Assembly (NCBI RefSeq): GCF_949987535.1
Contig: NC_080078.1
Coordinates: forward strand, 49,688,207 to 49,752,206
Direction of reading: 5' to 3'
Length of the DNA stretch: 64,000 nucleotides
From: Balaenoptera acutorostrata
Lineage: Eukaryota > Chordata > Mammalia > Artiodactyla > Balaenopteridae
The position numbers and the translations under genes are program-made. The notes beneath the pieces are model-generated. The model was not told the origin of the DNA, did no database searches, and saw only the letters and a program-made list of their open reading frames with translations. Below, in pieces: positions 36,018 through 46,814 of the stretch (position 1 is the stretch's first letter; each line of letters begins with the position of its first letter).

Positions 36018-36739
36018 TTTTTTTTTTCAGGTTTTAGAAAACTATTTATTAATATGGAAAAAACCTTCATAACATATTATTTAAAGGGGGGTTTTAAAAT
36101 AACATAGAATGCAGAAGTTCACTGTTGTGGGAAAAAACAAACATATACATATGCAATAAAACCAGATGAAGATACTCCAAAATTTAAATAGTGGCTATTA
36201 CTGAGCTGTGATATTATGGGTGATTTTTATTTTCTTCTTGGTGATTATCTGCATTTCTAAAATTCATGAAAATAGTAGACAATGTGCTAATAATACATGG
36301 AATGACCTCATTAAATCTGTGTAACTTTTAAGAACTCTTATAGAAGACCTGAGTTCAAATTCTAGCAACTTCTGTCTTACTGAATTTTGAGAAAGATTCT
36401 AAACTTTCATTTTCTTATCTGTCAAACCAAGATAATAACACATCTACCTCAAATGATTATTATTAGGTTAAACTATGTAATAACTAAGTTCCTGGTATGG
36501 ACCCATGTACCCATTAGGCATTCAATCAATGGCTTTTTAAATTCAATGATAAGGAGTTTGTCCCAAATTTTCAAACACAATCAGAATGAGCATTTGAAAC
36601 AAATATCTGTAGCTCCCAATTGAATAAAGAACATAAAGGTTTGACCTTGTGTTTCACCACTCATCTAAAACAAGTGGGATTTGGCCAAAGTGCAAACCAC
36701 TGCGGCAAACTACTGTGTCTCTCAAGTGCCACAAGTTGC
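36018..36739 (-). mobile_element. T3b: outermost transduced segment
   Basis: About 0.7 kb of non-coding genomic sequence with an MIR at roughly 36380-36530 on the complementary strand ('cattttcttatctgtcaaac' on plus). Its end has AATAAA (complement at 36046-36051) 18 nt before the terminal poly(A). A pre-existing MIR inside it shows this was ordinary genomic flank before capture. Confidence 0.7.
36046..36051 (-). terminator. Terminal poly(A) signal AATAAA of L1-B
   Basis: TTTATT on plus, 18 nt from the T-run that is the poly(A) tail of the insertion. Confidence 0.8.
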
Positions 36740-36764
36740 TTTTTTTTTTCAGAGACATCAATGG

Positions 36765-36770
36765 TTTAAT
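36765..36770 (-). terminator. Internal poly(A) signal ATTAAA closing T2b
   Basis: TTTAAT on plus, followed toward lower coordinates by a T10 run at 36740-36749. Spacing is that of a used polyadenylation site. Confidence 0.65.
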
Positions 36771-37524
36771 GGATGGGGGAGCTTACACGTCTGAATCAGG
36801 GTCCTGGAGCGACACCCTACTGTTTGTAGCAGACGGCGGGCAGGACATGGTGATAGTCATCCCTCCGGGGGAAGGGGAGATTACCAGTTATAGGGGAATT
36901 GATGTCAGGTGGGCTCATTAGTTACCAGGGAAACCAGTAGAAGGGCAAGCCCCTCACCGCCCCTTTGATGAGAACAATCACCAGCTGGCGCCTGGGACAA
37001 GTAGGTAGAAGGTCAGTCGAGTGCTTAGGGTATAGGTGAAGAGGCACTGGTAGGGTGGGGGGATGTACAGAGAGCAAGACAACAGCCATCTTGAGAGGCC
37101 TGACCATACACTCTACCCCTCCATACCCTGCACGACCCTTACCATCTGGGTCCGCCCCTCTTCCGCGATTCCCTGGGGTCACTGCCACCAGACGCCACAA
37201 TACAGTACAGACAGCAGCAGCCGGAGAGCATCAAGAGTTAAGATACCTAGTATACTCAGCACAGTCATTTTTCCAGGATGTGGGCACGTTTTGGAGCCAA
37301 GCATTTACCGGGTCAATGGAAAGGGAGTCAACAGCAGCAGTGCTCTGTCCAGTTATAAGGAAGGTAAGGCCACCCCTAGTTTTCACAAACCCATAGCCAC
37401 CCCCATGGGGAGGGGAAGGCTTGGTTTTAAAAGAAACATTCTGGTGGCCTATCCAGGAGTCAGAGCAGTCAAAGTTTAGGTCTGCTGCCCCATGTTATGT
37501 TGGGTGCCATTAGGGGTGGACCCA

Positions 37525-37880
37525 TTACATCTTTCCAAACAAAAAACAGTTAATCCCAATAGTTGGACTTGCGTATCCAGAAGCCAGCCTGTTCCACTCT
37601 GCGCACATAGCATAGCCCAGGGGGGGCTTGTGAGCAGTCAGTTGTACAGTAACGTTCACCAACAGGGGTCCTTCTGATGTGTTGGCATGTGGAACGGGAA
37701 GGTGGTGAAGTCTTCCCCCATGGTCAGTGGTCTCCACATAGTCACAGTAGCTGGGGCAGTTTTTCATGGAAGTCCAGAGGAGGACAGTGGCATCTCGCTG
37801 TAAACCCAGCAGTCAGACTCATTTCCCAGTGTGGTCAGTGTTGCGGCTGAGTCCTCAAATAGATTTCCTCCCTCAGACGA
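37525..37880 (-). pseudogene. Possible decayed endogenous-retrovirus envelope fragment
   Basis: Two adjoining minus-strand frames. The upstream one (about 37770-37880) contains an Asn-Glu-Ser site followed by CWVY, resembling the CWxC surface-subunit motif of gamma-type envelopes with the second Cys changed. The downstream one (37525-37767, 80 codons) has two more N-glycosylation sites (NTS, NVT) and evenly spaced cysteines. They are separated by a frame break, and stops follow. No polymerase or gag was found beside it. This could instead be an unrelated secreted-protein remnant. Confidence 0.35.
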
Positions 37881-38562
37881 AATGTAAGACATCTAACAGG
37901 CGCAACATGGGAAGATTATGACCATTAAGCAAAATACAAGCAGTAACCCCATGTGAGATAATGCCACACCCACCTGTGGTTTTGTCCTAGTCTGCAAAAC
38001 AGTTCAGAAAACTCAAGTTTTCAGTAATACAGGAACGTGTCCAAAATCACGTATACAATGGCCACCTCATTTTACCTTGGATGTCTGAACCACAGTTACT
38101 CCATTTTGACTTTCAAATGCATTCCCTTCCTCAATGGCCAAAGCAGATGTACAATACATGTCTGAAAGGCCACAAAACAGGCTGCTCTGGTCAGTAAAAT
38201 TTAAGTTAAACCATGTATAAGCCAGAATGACTTCCCCAAACCTCAATATGTGCAGATTTTTCCATCATTTCTCCTTTTGATTGCAAATCTTCCAGTAGAA
38301 AGCACTGATGATCAAAATATTTGTCCCGCGATGCTGGGGTGCTGACTCCTACCCCAGGTTCAGATCATGTTCCTTGGTGCTAGGCCTCCTTTATATTCAC
38401 CTAGTCATTCATGGTGGGGGAAAACTAATCAGATCCCGCTAACAGGCTCAGAGGTATGTTAATGGGGAAACACTATATAGGCCATACATTTTATCACTTC
38501 TACCCAGTTTTCACACAAGCATTGTACACGTGCTTTTAGCAGCAGACTTAAAGCAAGTAGTG

Positions 38563-38754
38563 TCATACTTCAAGAGTAGTTATATCTGTGACAAGTTCAC
38601 TAGATAATTTTCTTTCCATCCAGAACATCAGAGCAGAAGCATGGCTAACACAAGAACTTTCATAAATACAAGTAACAGAACGAGAATTTAACATCCACTG
38701 AAACATAATATTGTTCTCTCTAAAATTACCCTCATCTCCACCAAACACAGCCAA
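38563..38754 (-). pseudogene. Unassigned short open frame in T2b
   Basis: About 63 codons without a clear ATG start and with a plausible protein-like composition (two Cys, two Trp, segments 'MFQWML' and 'MFWMERKL'). No family recognised. It may be part of an exon of the source locus or a chance frame. Confidence 0.25.
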
Positions 38755-39189
38755 TCAAAGCTAATTTGTTTGCAAAATAAGACTAGTCAACTGACCATAT
38801 AGACTCCTGCAAACTGGCTGAGCGGGAACTCCTCAGGAGTCTCAGACTGAATTCCCAAAAGGCCTGTCAAGGCCAGGAAAGCCATGCCAAAGCCCTGTCA
38901 TAAGGCTTCACCTTGGTGCATTTCTCTCTCCTAGAGGTCTCCAAAATATCAAGATTCCAGCACATGCCAGGAGACAGTCTTTCCCATCTGCCTGTTAAGG
39001 CTGCTTGGAACCCAAGAGTCCATTTTCTGGAGGGACCAGGCAGAGAGAAAAGAAAAATATTTCAATTCTCCCCACAGGTGTGGTTTACCCAATTGCTGTA
39101 AGTCAAAACTAAATTGAGGGGAAGGGCTTCCCTCTATCTGGAAAACACAGATCAAAACCAGTAACATTCCAGACAAAACCCATAAAAAT

Positions 39190-39510
39190 TGTAACCATAT
39201 TCACCAGTTCACTCAGTAACCAATCCTTTTGTTAACTTTTTATGAAGCCATCAGTTCTCCCAATAGGATTCTCTAAGTTCTTACCCGGTTCAGCAGTATA
39301 ATCTGAAATTTATCAGACACCTGTTATGGTCAAAAGGTCCTTCCTATGAATCTTCTTGAAGATGAAGCACTTTTGCAAAAGCATCAGAGTATAACAATAA
39401 CTGTCTATAAATGACAAAAGACTTAAAAAGTCACAGTTAAACACCTGATCACAATGTAATTGATAAACAAACTTGGTAACAGAAATTATAACCAATTATA
39501 ATCCTAACCC
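39190..39510 (-). repeat. Diverged relative of T1 inside T2b
   Basis: Aligns in the same orientation with about 39935-40330. Shared are 'caccagttcactcagt'/'catcagttcactcagt', 'gttcagcagta', 'cttgaagatgaa', 'gcatcagagta' and the exact stretch 'aaatgacaaaagacttaaaaa'. The two are clearly paralogous but substantially diverged, so the source locus held a tandem duplication. Confidence 0.75.
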
Positions 39511-39662
39511 TTGAAAACCTTAATCTCTAGCAAAAAACAAGAAGCAAGTAACTGTGATTTCCTGATTGGAAAACTTGATGCTTTAGTCTTCCTCTCCTAA
39601 GCAGGCAAAGGTAGGTAAACTGAGACCCACTCAGCAATTAGTGTTCCAATATTTTTTTTTTT

Positions 39663-40501
39663 ATCCACACACACACACTGTATTTTATTTTTACAAGAGA
39701 TAAATAGACTGACACCAAGCATTGTACATGGATGACCACAACAAAAGCAACAATGATTGCAATTACTAAACATGAAACACACTCATACTATGTCATAATA
39801 TTGACATTCAGTCCAGTAATCCTCCACTGTAACAGCTCCTTTACTTTGCAGTGAAAATTGATTTGTATATTCTTTGCCTCTGAGTCCTTGTGGGATTTTT
39901 TTTTTTAAATTCAGACAGAAAGTCACAAAAATTATACTCATCCTCATCAGTTCACTCAGTCCCATGTAATTAATTTTTTTTTTCATCTTGATCTTTTGTT
40001 AGCACTTTTATGAGTTCATCAGTTTTTCATTAGAGTTCTGAAAATGCTTATTCATTCAGTTCAGCAGTACAGTCAGTTACCAGAAATCTGTACTTGTCAG
40101 AGTCTTTTCCATGAATTTCTTGAAGATGAAACCTTTTTATAGGAACATATTTGCAAAATCATCAGAGTACACCCAGAACTGTCTGTAAATGACAAAAGAC
40201 TTAAAAATGACCATGGTTAAAGATTTGATGAAAGTTCATAATAATGCAGTTGACAAGAAAATTAGTTATTTCTGAGATATACATTTTAAAGTAATAACTA
40301 GAATTATTACTTATAATATTATACCAGAACATATAAGATTTTTAGAAGTTTCCTGTAATGTCTGAAACATTTATATTAACATATTTCCATACATATTTCC
40401 ATACAAATACAAATATAAGATTTTTAGAAATTTCATGTAATGTCTGAAACATTTATATTAACATATTTCCATACAAATAACCCAATGAAAGTTTAGTATT
40501 A
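39663..40501 (-). mobile_element. T1: shared transduced segment in L1-B
   Basis: Nearly identical to L1-A 13254-14262 plus 11022-11059, but with about one 82-bp unit where L1-A has four. It starts right at the A-rich end of the L1 and closes with AATAAA (complement 39684-39689), (GT)n and an A-tract (T-run 39652-39662). On the minus strand it has a splice-acceptor-like 'tttgtcatttacag' (near 40183-40196). This suggests it derives from the last intron and last exon of a transcript. The source is not recognised. Confidence 0.75.
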
Positions 40502-40709
40502 GTTGTTTTGTTTGTTTTTTTATACTGCAGGTTCTTATTAGGCATCAGTTTTATACACATCAGTGTATACATGTCAATCCCAATCGCCCAATTCAGCACA
40601 CCACCATCCCCACCTCACCGCAGTTTTCCCCCCTTGGTGTCCATATGTCCATTCTCTACATCTGTGTCTCAACTTCTGCCCTGCAAACTGGCTCATCTGT
40701 ACCATTTTT
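40502..40709 (-). repeat. L1-B 3' UTR
   Basis: Follows the ORF2 stop and ends in the A-rich stretch 40502-40521. The L1's own end lacks a strong AATAAA here, which would favour read-through into T1. Confidence 0.8.
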
Positions 40710-41315
40710 CTAGGTTCCACATACATGCATTAATATACGATATTTGTTTTTCTCTTTCTGACTTACTTCACTCTGTATGACAGTCTCTAGATCCATCCAC
40801 GTCTCAACAAATGACTCAATTTCGTTCCTTTTTATGGCTGAGTAATATTCCATTGTATATATGTACCACAACTTCTTTATCCATTCGTCTGTTGATGGGC
40901 ATTTAGGTTGCTTCCATGACCTGGCTATTGTAAATAGTGCTGCAGTGAACATTGGGGTGCATGTGTCTTTTTGAATTACGGTTTTCTCTGGGTATATACC
41001 CAGTAGTGGGATTGCTGGGTCATATGGTAATTCTATTTTTACTTTTTTAAGGAACCTCCATATTGTTCTCCATAGTGGCTGTATCAATTTACATTCCCAC
41101 CAACAGTGCAAGAGGGTTCCCTTTTCTCCACACCCTCTCCAGCATTTCTTGTTTGCAGATTTTCTGATGATGGCCATTCTGACTGGTGTGAGGTGATACC
41201 TCATTGTAGATTTGATTTGCATTTCTCTAATAATTAGTGATGTTGAGCATCTTTTCATGTGCTTCGTGGCCGTCTGTATGTCTTCTTTGGAGAAATGTCT
41301 ATTTAGGTCTTCTGC

Positions 41316-41318
41316 TCA
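41316..41318 (-). other. Premature TGA in L1-B ORF2
   Basis: TCA on plus. The equivalent codon in L1-A is TGG (Trp). Downstream frame is unchanged and continues to 40710. Confidence 0.9.
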
Positions 41319-41962
41319 TTTTTGGATTGGGGTGTGTGTTTCTTTAATATTGAGCTGAATGAGCTGTTTATATATTTTGGAGATTAATCCTTTGTCCATT
41401 GATTCGTTTGCAAATATTTTCTCCCATTCTGAGGGTTGTCTTTTCGTCTGGTTTATGGTTTCCTTTGCTGTGCAAAAGCTTTGAAGTTTCATTAGGTCCC
41501 ACTTGTTTATTTCTGTTTTTATTTCCATTACTCTAGGAGGTGGATCAAAAAAGATCTTGCTGTGATTTATGTCAAAGAGTGTTCTTCCTATGTTTTCCTC
41601 TAAGAGTTTTATAGTGTCCAGTCTTATATTTAGGTCTCTAATCCAATTTGAGTTTATTTTTGTGTATGGTGTTAGGGAGTATTCTAATTTCATTCTTTTA
41701 CATGTAGCTGTCCAGTTTTCCCAGCACCACTTATTGAAGAGACTGTCTTTTCTCCATTGTATATCTTTGCCTCCTTTGTCATAGATTAGTTGACCATAGG
41801 TGCGTGGGTTAATCTCTGGGCTTTCTATCTTGTTCCATTGATCAATGTTTCTGTTTTTGTGCCAGTACCATATTGTCTTGATTACTGTAGCTTTGTAGTA
41901 TAGTCTGAAGTCAGGGAGTCTGATTCCTCCAGCTCCATTTTTTTGCCTCAAGACTGCTTTGG

Positions 41963-42315
41963 GGGCTTCCCTGGTGGCGCAGTGGTTGAGAATCTGCCTG
42001 CTAATGCAGGGGACACGGGTTCGAGCCCTGGTCTGGGAAGATCCCACATGCCACGGAGCAACTGGGCCCGTGAGCCACAATTGCTGAGCCTGCGCGTCTG
42101 GAGCCTGTGCCCCGCAACGGGAGGGGCCGCGATAGAGAAAGGCCCGCGCACCGCGATGAAGAGCGGTCCCCGCACCGCGATGAAGAGTGGCCCCCGCTTG
42201 CCGCAACTGGAGAAAGCCCTCGCACGAACCGAAGACCCAATACAGACAAAAATAATAAACAAATAAATAAATAAATTTAAAAAAAAAAGAAAATCCTTTA
42301 AAAAAAAAAAAAAAA
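41963..42315 (+). mobile_element. CHR-type tRNA-derived SINE inside ORF2
   Basis: RNA polymerase III A box tggcgcagtgg (41975-41985) and B box ggttcgagccc (42018-42028) are intact. The body is cetacean-like ('catgccacggagcaactggg', 'cgcaactggagaaagccctc') and the tail is an AAAT/A-rich run. Flanking duplication aagactgctttgg at 41950-41962 and 42316-42328. A short internal duplication ('ccgcaccgcgatgaagag' twice at 42150-42190) is present. Inserted opposite to L1 transcription, hence after L1-B arrived. Confidence 0.95.
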
Positions 42316-44952
42316 AAGACTGCTTTGGCTATTCGGGGTCTTTTGTGTCTCCATACAAATTTTAAGATGATTTGTTCTAGCTCCGTAAAAAATGCCATTG
42401 GTAATTTGATAGGGATTGCATTGAATCTGTAGATTGCTTTGGGTAGTATACTCATTTTCACAATGTTGATTCTTCCAATCCAAGAACATGGTATATCTCT
42501 CCATCTGTTGGTATCATCTTTAATTTCTTTCATCAGTGTCTTATAGTTTTCTGCATACAGGTCTTTTGTCTCCCTAGGTAGGTTTATTCCTAGGTATTTT
42601 ATTCTTTTTGTTGCAATGGTAAATGGGAGTGTTTCTATAATTTCTCTTTCAGATTTTTCATCATTAGTGTATAGGAATACAAGAGATTTCTGTGCATTAA
42701 TTTTGTAACCTGCAACTTTACCATATTCATTAATTAGCTCTAGCAGTTTTCTGGTGGCAGTTTTAGGATTCTCTATGTATAGTATCATGTCATCCGCAAA
42801 CAGTGACAGTTTTACTTCTTCTTTTCCAATTTGTATTCCTTTTATTTCTTTTTCTTCTCTGATTGCCGTGGCTAGGACTTCCAGAACTATGTTGAATAAT
42901 AGTGGTGAGAGTGGACATCCTTGTCTTGTTCCTGATCTTAGAGGAAATGCTTTCAGTTTTTCACCATTGAGAATGATGTTTGCTGTGGGTTTGTCATATA
43001 TGGCCTTTATTATGTTGAGGTAGGTTCCCTCTATGCCCACTTTCTGGAGAGTTTTTATCATAAATGGGTGTTGAATTTTGTCAAAAGCTTTTTCTGCATC
43101 TATTGAGATGATCATATGGTTTTTCTTCTTCAATTTGTTAATATGGTGTATCACATTGATTGATTTGCGTATATTGAAGAATCCTTGCATCCCTGGGATA
43201 AATCCCACTTGATCGTGGTGTATGATCCTTTTAATGTGTTGTTGGATTCTGTTTGCTAGCATTTTGTTGAGGATTTTTCCATCTATATTCATCAGTGATA
43301 TTGGTCTGTAATTTTCTTTTTTTGTAGTGTCTTTGTCTGGTTTTGGTATCAGGGTGATGGTGGCCTCATAGAATGAGTTTGGGAGTGTTCCTTCCTCTGC
43401 AATTTTTTGGAAGAGTTTGAGAAGGATGGGTGTTAGCTCTTCTCTAAATGTTTGATAGAATTCACCTGTGAAGCCATCTGGTCCTGGACTTTTGTTTGTT
43501 GGAAGATTTTTAATCACAGTTTCAATTTCATTACTTGTGATTGGTCTGTTCATATTTTCTGTTTCTTCCTGATTCAGTCTTGGAAGGTTATACCTTTCTA
43601 AGAATTTGTCCATTTCTTCCAGGTTGTCCATTTTATTGGCATAAAGTTGCTTGTAGTAGTCTCTTAGGATGTTTTGTATTTCTGCGGTGTCTGTTGTAAC
43701 TTCTCCTTTTTCATTTCTGATTTTATTGATTTGAGTCCTATCCCTCTTTTTCTTGATGAGGCTGGCTAATGGCTTATCAATTTTGTTTATCTTGTCAAAG
43801 AACCAAGTTTTAGTTTTATTGATCTTTGCTATTGTTTTCTTTGTTTCTAGTTCATTTATTTCTGCTCTGATCTTTATGATTTCTTTCCTTCTGCTAACTT
43901 TGGGTTTTGTTTGTTCTTCTTTCTCTAGTTTCTTTAGGTGTAAGGTTAAATTGTTTACTTGAGATTTTTCTTGTTTCTTTAGGTAGGCTTGTATAGCTAT
44001 AAACTTCCCTCTTAGAACCACTTTTGCTGCATCCCATAGGTTTTGGGTCGTCGTGTTTTCATTGTCATTTGTCTCTAGGTATTTTTTTATTTCCTGTTTG
44101 ATTTCTTCAGTGATCTCTTGGTTATTTAGTAACGTATTGTTTAGCCTCCATGTGTTTATCTTTTTTACGTTTTTTTCCCTGTAATTCATTTCTAATCTCA
44201 TAGCGTTGTGGTCAGAAAAGATGCTTGATATGATTTCAATTTTCTTAAATTTACTGAGGCTTGATTTGTGACCCAAGATGTGATCTATCCTGGAGAATGT
44301 TCCGTGCGCACTTGAGAAGAACGTGTAATCTGCCGTTTTTGGATGGAATGTCCTATATATATCAATTAAATCTATCTGGTCTATTGTGTCATTTAAAGCT
44401 TCTGTTTCCTTATTTATTTTCATTTTGGATGATCTGTCCATTGGTGTAAGTGAGGTGTTAAAGTCCCCCACTATTATTGTGTTACTGTCGATTTCCTCTT
44501 TTATAGCTGTTAGCAGTTGCCTTATGTATTGAGGTGCTCCTATGTTGGGTGCATATATATTTATAATTGTTATATCTTCTTCTTGGATTGATCCCTGGAT
44601 CATTATGTAGTGTCCTTCCTTGTCTCTTGTAACATTCTTTATTTTAAAGTCTATTTTATCTGATATGAGTATAGCTACTCCAGCTTTCTTTTGATTTCCA
44701 TTTGCATGGAATATCTTTTTCCATCCCCTCACTTTCAGTCTGTATGTGTCCCTAGGTCTGAAGTGGGTCTCTTGTAGACAGCATATATATGGGTCTTGTT
44801 TTTGTATCCATTCAGCCAGTCTATGTCTTTTGGTTGGGGCATTTACTCCATTCACGTTTAAGGTAATTATCGATATGTATGTTCCTATGACCATTTTCTT
44901 AATTGTTTTGGGTTTGTTTTTGTAGGTCCTTTTCTTCTCTTGTGTTTCCCAC

Positions 44953-45858
44953 TTAGAGAAGTTCCTTTAGCATTTGTTGTAGAGCTGGTTTGGTGGTGCT
45001 GAATTCTCTTAGCTTTTGCTTGTCTGTAAAGCTTTTGATTTCTCCATCAAATCTAAATGAGATCCTTGATGGTTAGAGTAATCTTGGTTGTAGGTTCTTC
45101 CCTTTCATCACTTTAAGTATATCATGCCACTCCCTTCTGGCTTGCAGAGTTTCTGCTGAGAAATCAGCTGTTAACCTTATGGGAGTTCCCTTGTATGTTA
45201 TTTGTCGTTTTCCCCTTGCTGCTTTCAGTAATTTTTCTTTGTCTTTAATTTTTGCCACTTTGATTACTATGTGTCTCGGCGTGTTTCTCCTTGGGTTTAT
45301 TCTGTATGGGACTCTCTGCGCTTCCTGGACTTGGGTGGCTATTTCCTTTCCCATGTTAGGGAAGTTTTCGACTATAATCTCTTCAAATATCTTCTCTGGT
45401 CCTTTCTCTCTCTCTTCTCCTTCTGGGACCCCTATAATGCGAATGTTGTTGTGTTTAATGTTGTCCCAGAGGTCTCTTAGGCTGTCTTCATTTCTTTTCA
45501 TTCTTTTTCCTTTAGTCTGTTCCGTAGCAGTGAATTCCACCATTCTGTCTTCCAGGTCACTTATCCGTTCTTCTGCCTCAGTTATTCTGCTATTGATTCC
45601 TTCTAGTGTAGTTTTCATTTCAGTTATTTTATTGGTCATCTCTGTTTGTTTGTTCTTTAATTCTTCTAGGTCTTTGTTAATCATTTCTTGCATCTTCTCA
45701 ATCTTTGCCTCCATTCTTATTCCGAGGTCCTGGATCATCTTCACTATCATTATTCTGAATTCTTTTTCTGGAAGGTTGCCTATCTCCACTTCATTTAGTT
45801 GTTTTTCTGGGGTTTTTTCTTGTTCCTTCATCTGGTACATAGCCCTCTGCCTTTTCAT
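44953..45858 (-). pseudogene. L1-B ORF1 (RNA-binding chaperone), one premature stop
   Basis: ORF1p is the trimeric RNA-binding protein that packages L1 RNA. An N-terminal coiled coil (about residues 35-115, heptad-like 'MEAKIEKMQEMINKDLEELK') is followed by the RRM ('NNIRIIGVPEG') and the C-terminal domain ('RHIVIKVAKIKDKEKLLKAA', 'ADFSAETLQARREW'). TAA at 45073-45075 cuts the protein to 261 residues. The same frame continues as PSRISFRFDGE... to a natural stop at 44953, so the intact length would be 301 residues. The stop removes about 39 residues of the C-terminal domain. Confidence 0.92.
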
Positions 45859-46000
45859 CTTCTCTGTCTTTCTGTAACTGTGGTTTTTGGTCCACAGGCT
45901 GCAGGATTGTAGTTTTTCTTGCTTCTGTTGTCTGCCCTCTGGTGGTTGAGGCTATCTAAGAGGCTTGATGGGAGGCTCTGGTGGTGGGTAGAGCTGACTG

Positions 46001-46150
46001 TTGCTGTGGCGGTCAGAGCTCAGTAAAACCTTAATCCACTTGACTGTTGATGGGTGGGGCTGGGTTCCCTCCCTGTTGCTGTGGCGGTCAGAGCTCAGTA
46101 AAACCTTAATCCACTTGACTGTTGATGGGTGGGGCTGGGTTCCCTCCCTG
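46001..46150 (-). repeat. 75-bp exact tandem duplication in L1 5' UTR
   Basis: Units 46001-46075 and 46076-46150 are identical base for base. Each contains 'ggcggtcagagctcagtaaa' and 'gggtggggctgggttccctc'. The lengths, divisible by 3, leave surrounding frames open, but I see no coding role. Confidence 0.95.
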
Positions 46151-46803
46151 TTGGTTGTTTTGCCTGAGGCAACCCAACACTGGCGCCTACCCGTGCTCTT
46201 TGGTGGGGTTAATGGCAGACTCTGGGAGGGCTCACGCCAAGGAGAACTTCCCAGGACCTCTGCTTCCAGTGTCCTTATCCCCACGGTGAAACAGAGCCAC
46301 CACTTGCCTCTGCAGGAGACCCCCCAACACCAGCAGGTACGTCTGGTTCAGTCTCCCCCAGGATCACTGCTCCTTCCCCTGGGTCCCGATGCACACATTA
46401 CTTTGTGTGTGCCCTCCAAGAGTGGGGTCTCTGTTTCCCCCAGTCCTGTCACAGTCCTGCAATCAATTCCCACTAGACTTCAAAGTCTGATTCTCTAGGA
46501 ATTCCTCCTCCCGTTGCCGGACCCCCAGGTTGGGAAGCCTGACGTGGGGCTCAGAACCTTCACTCCAGTGGGTGGACTTCTGTGGTATAAGTGTTCGCCA
46601 GTCTGTGAGTCACCCACCCAGCAGTTATGGGATTTGATTTTACTCTGATTGCGCCCCTCCTACCGTCTCACTGTGGCTTCTCCTCTGTCCTTGGACGTGG
46701 GGTATCCTCCTTGGTGAAGTCCAGGGTCTTCCTGTCAATGATTGTCCAGCAGTCAGTTGTGATTCTGGTGCTCTCGCAAGAGGGAGTGAGAGCACGTCCT
46801 ACC

Positions 46804-46814
46804 CCGCCATCTTG
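46804..46814 (-). promoter_or_regulatory. YY1-like site at L1 transcription start
   Basis: CAAGATGGCGG on the minus strand, 11-21 nt from the element's 5' end. This is the place and sequence of the YY1 site that positions L1 transcription in other mammals. Confidence 0.7.

Larger units (their letters stand above)
36750..39651 (-). mobile_element. T2b: second transduced segment of L1-B
   Basis: About 2.9 kb of non-L1 DNA between two A-tracts. Minus-strand 5' to 3' it contains a diverged relative of T1 (39510-39190), a short open frame (38754-38563), a decayed envelope-like stretch (37880-37525) and a G+C-richer end with ATTAAA (complement at 36765-36770) 15 nt before an A10 tract (36749-36740). 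Higher G+C than neighbouring DNA at 36760-37800 marks a different origin. Confidence 0.65.
40710..44894 (-). pseudogene. L1-B ORF2 (endonuclease-reverse transcriptase), disabled
   Basis: ORF2p nicks target DNA and reverse-transcribes L1 RNA. The frame starts with [20 protein letters not shown]. The APE-type endonuclease (about residues 1-240) shows its catalytic cues LNVNG, QETHF, GDFNTS and SDHNAM. The RT domain follows with [13 protein letters not shown] and SLFADDMIL (FADD near residue 700). The C-terminal Cys/His segment CWRGCGEKG...HCWWEC is near the end. Without the SINE the frame would be about 1,272 codons, the normal length. Two defects: an in-frame 366-bp SINE insertion after 'RPRIAKAV', adding 122 codons, and one TGA (41316-41318) where L1-A has TGG. 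The frame is otherwise continuous to the normal stop. Confidence 0.93.

Noticed and set aside
39652..39662. Treating 36750-39651 as a separate older insertion next to L1-B
   Set aside because: The 17-bp duplication at 36001-36017 and 46825-46841 encloses everything. I saw no duplication around the internal A-tracts.
41963..42315. tRNA gene
   Set aside because: A and B boxes are present, but the SINE body, A-rich tail and target-site duplication show a retroposon.
45179..45877. 232-codon plus-strand hydrophobic frame opposite ORF1
   Set aside because: Antisense shadow of the L1 ORF1 coding sequence.
46001..46498. 165-codon plus-strand frame in the L1 5' UTR
   Set aside because: Opened by the 75-bp in-frame duplication; no homology.
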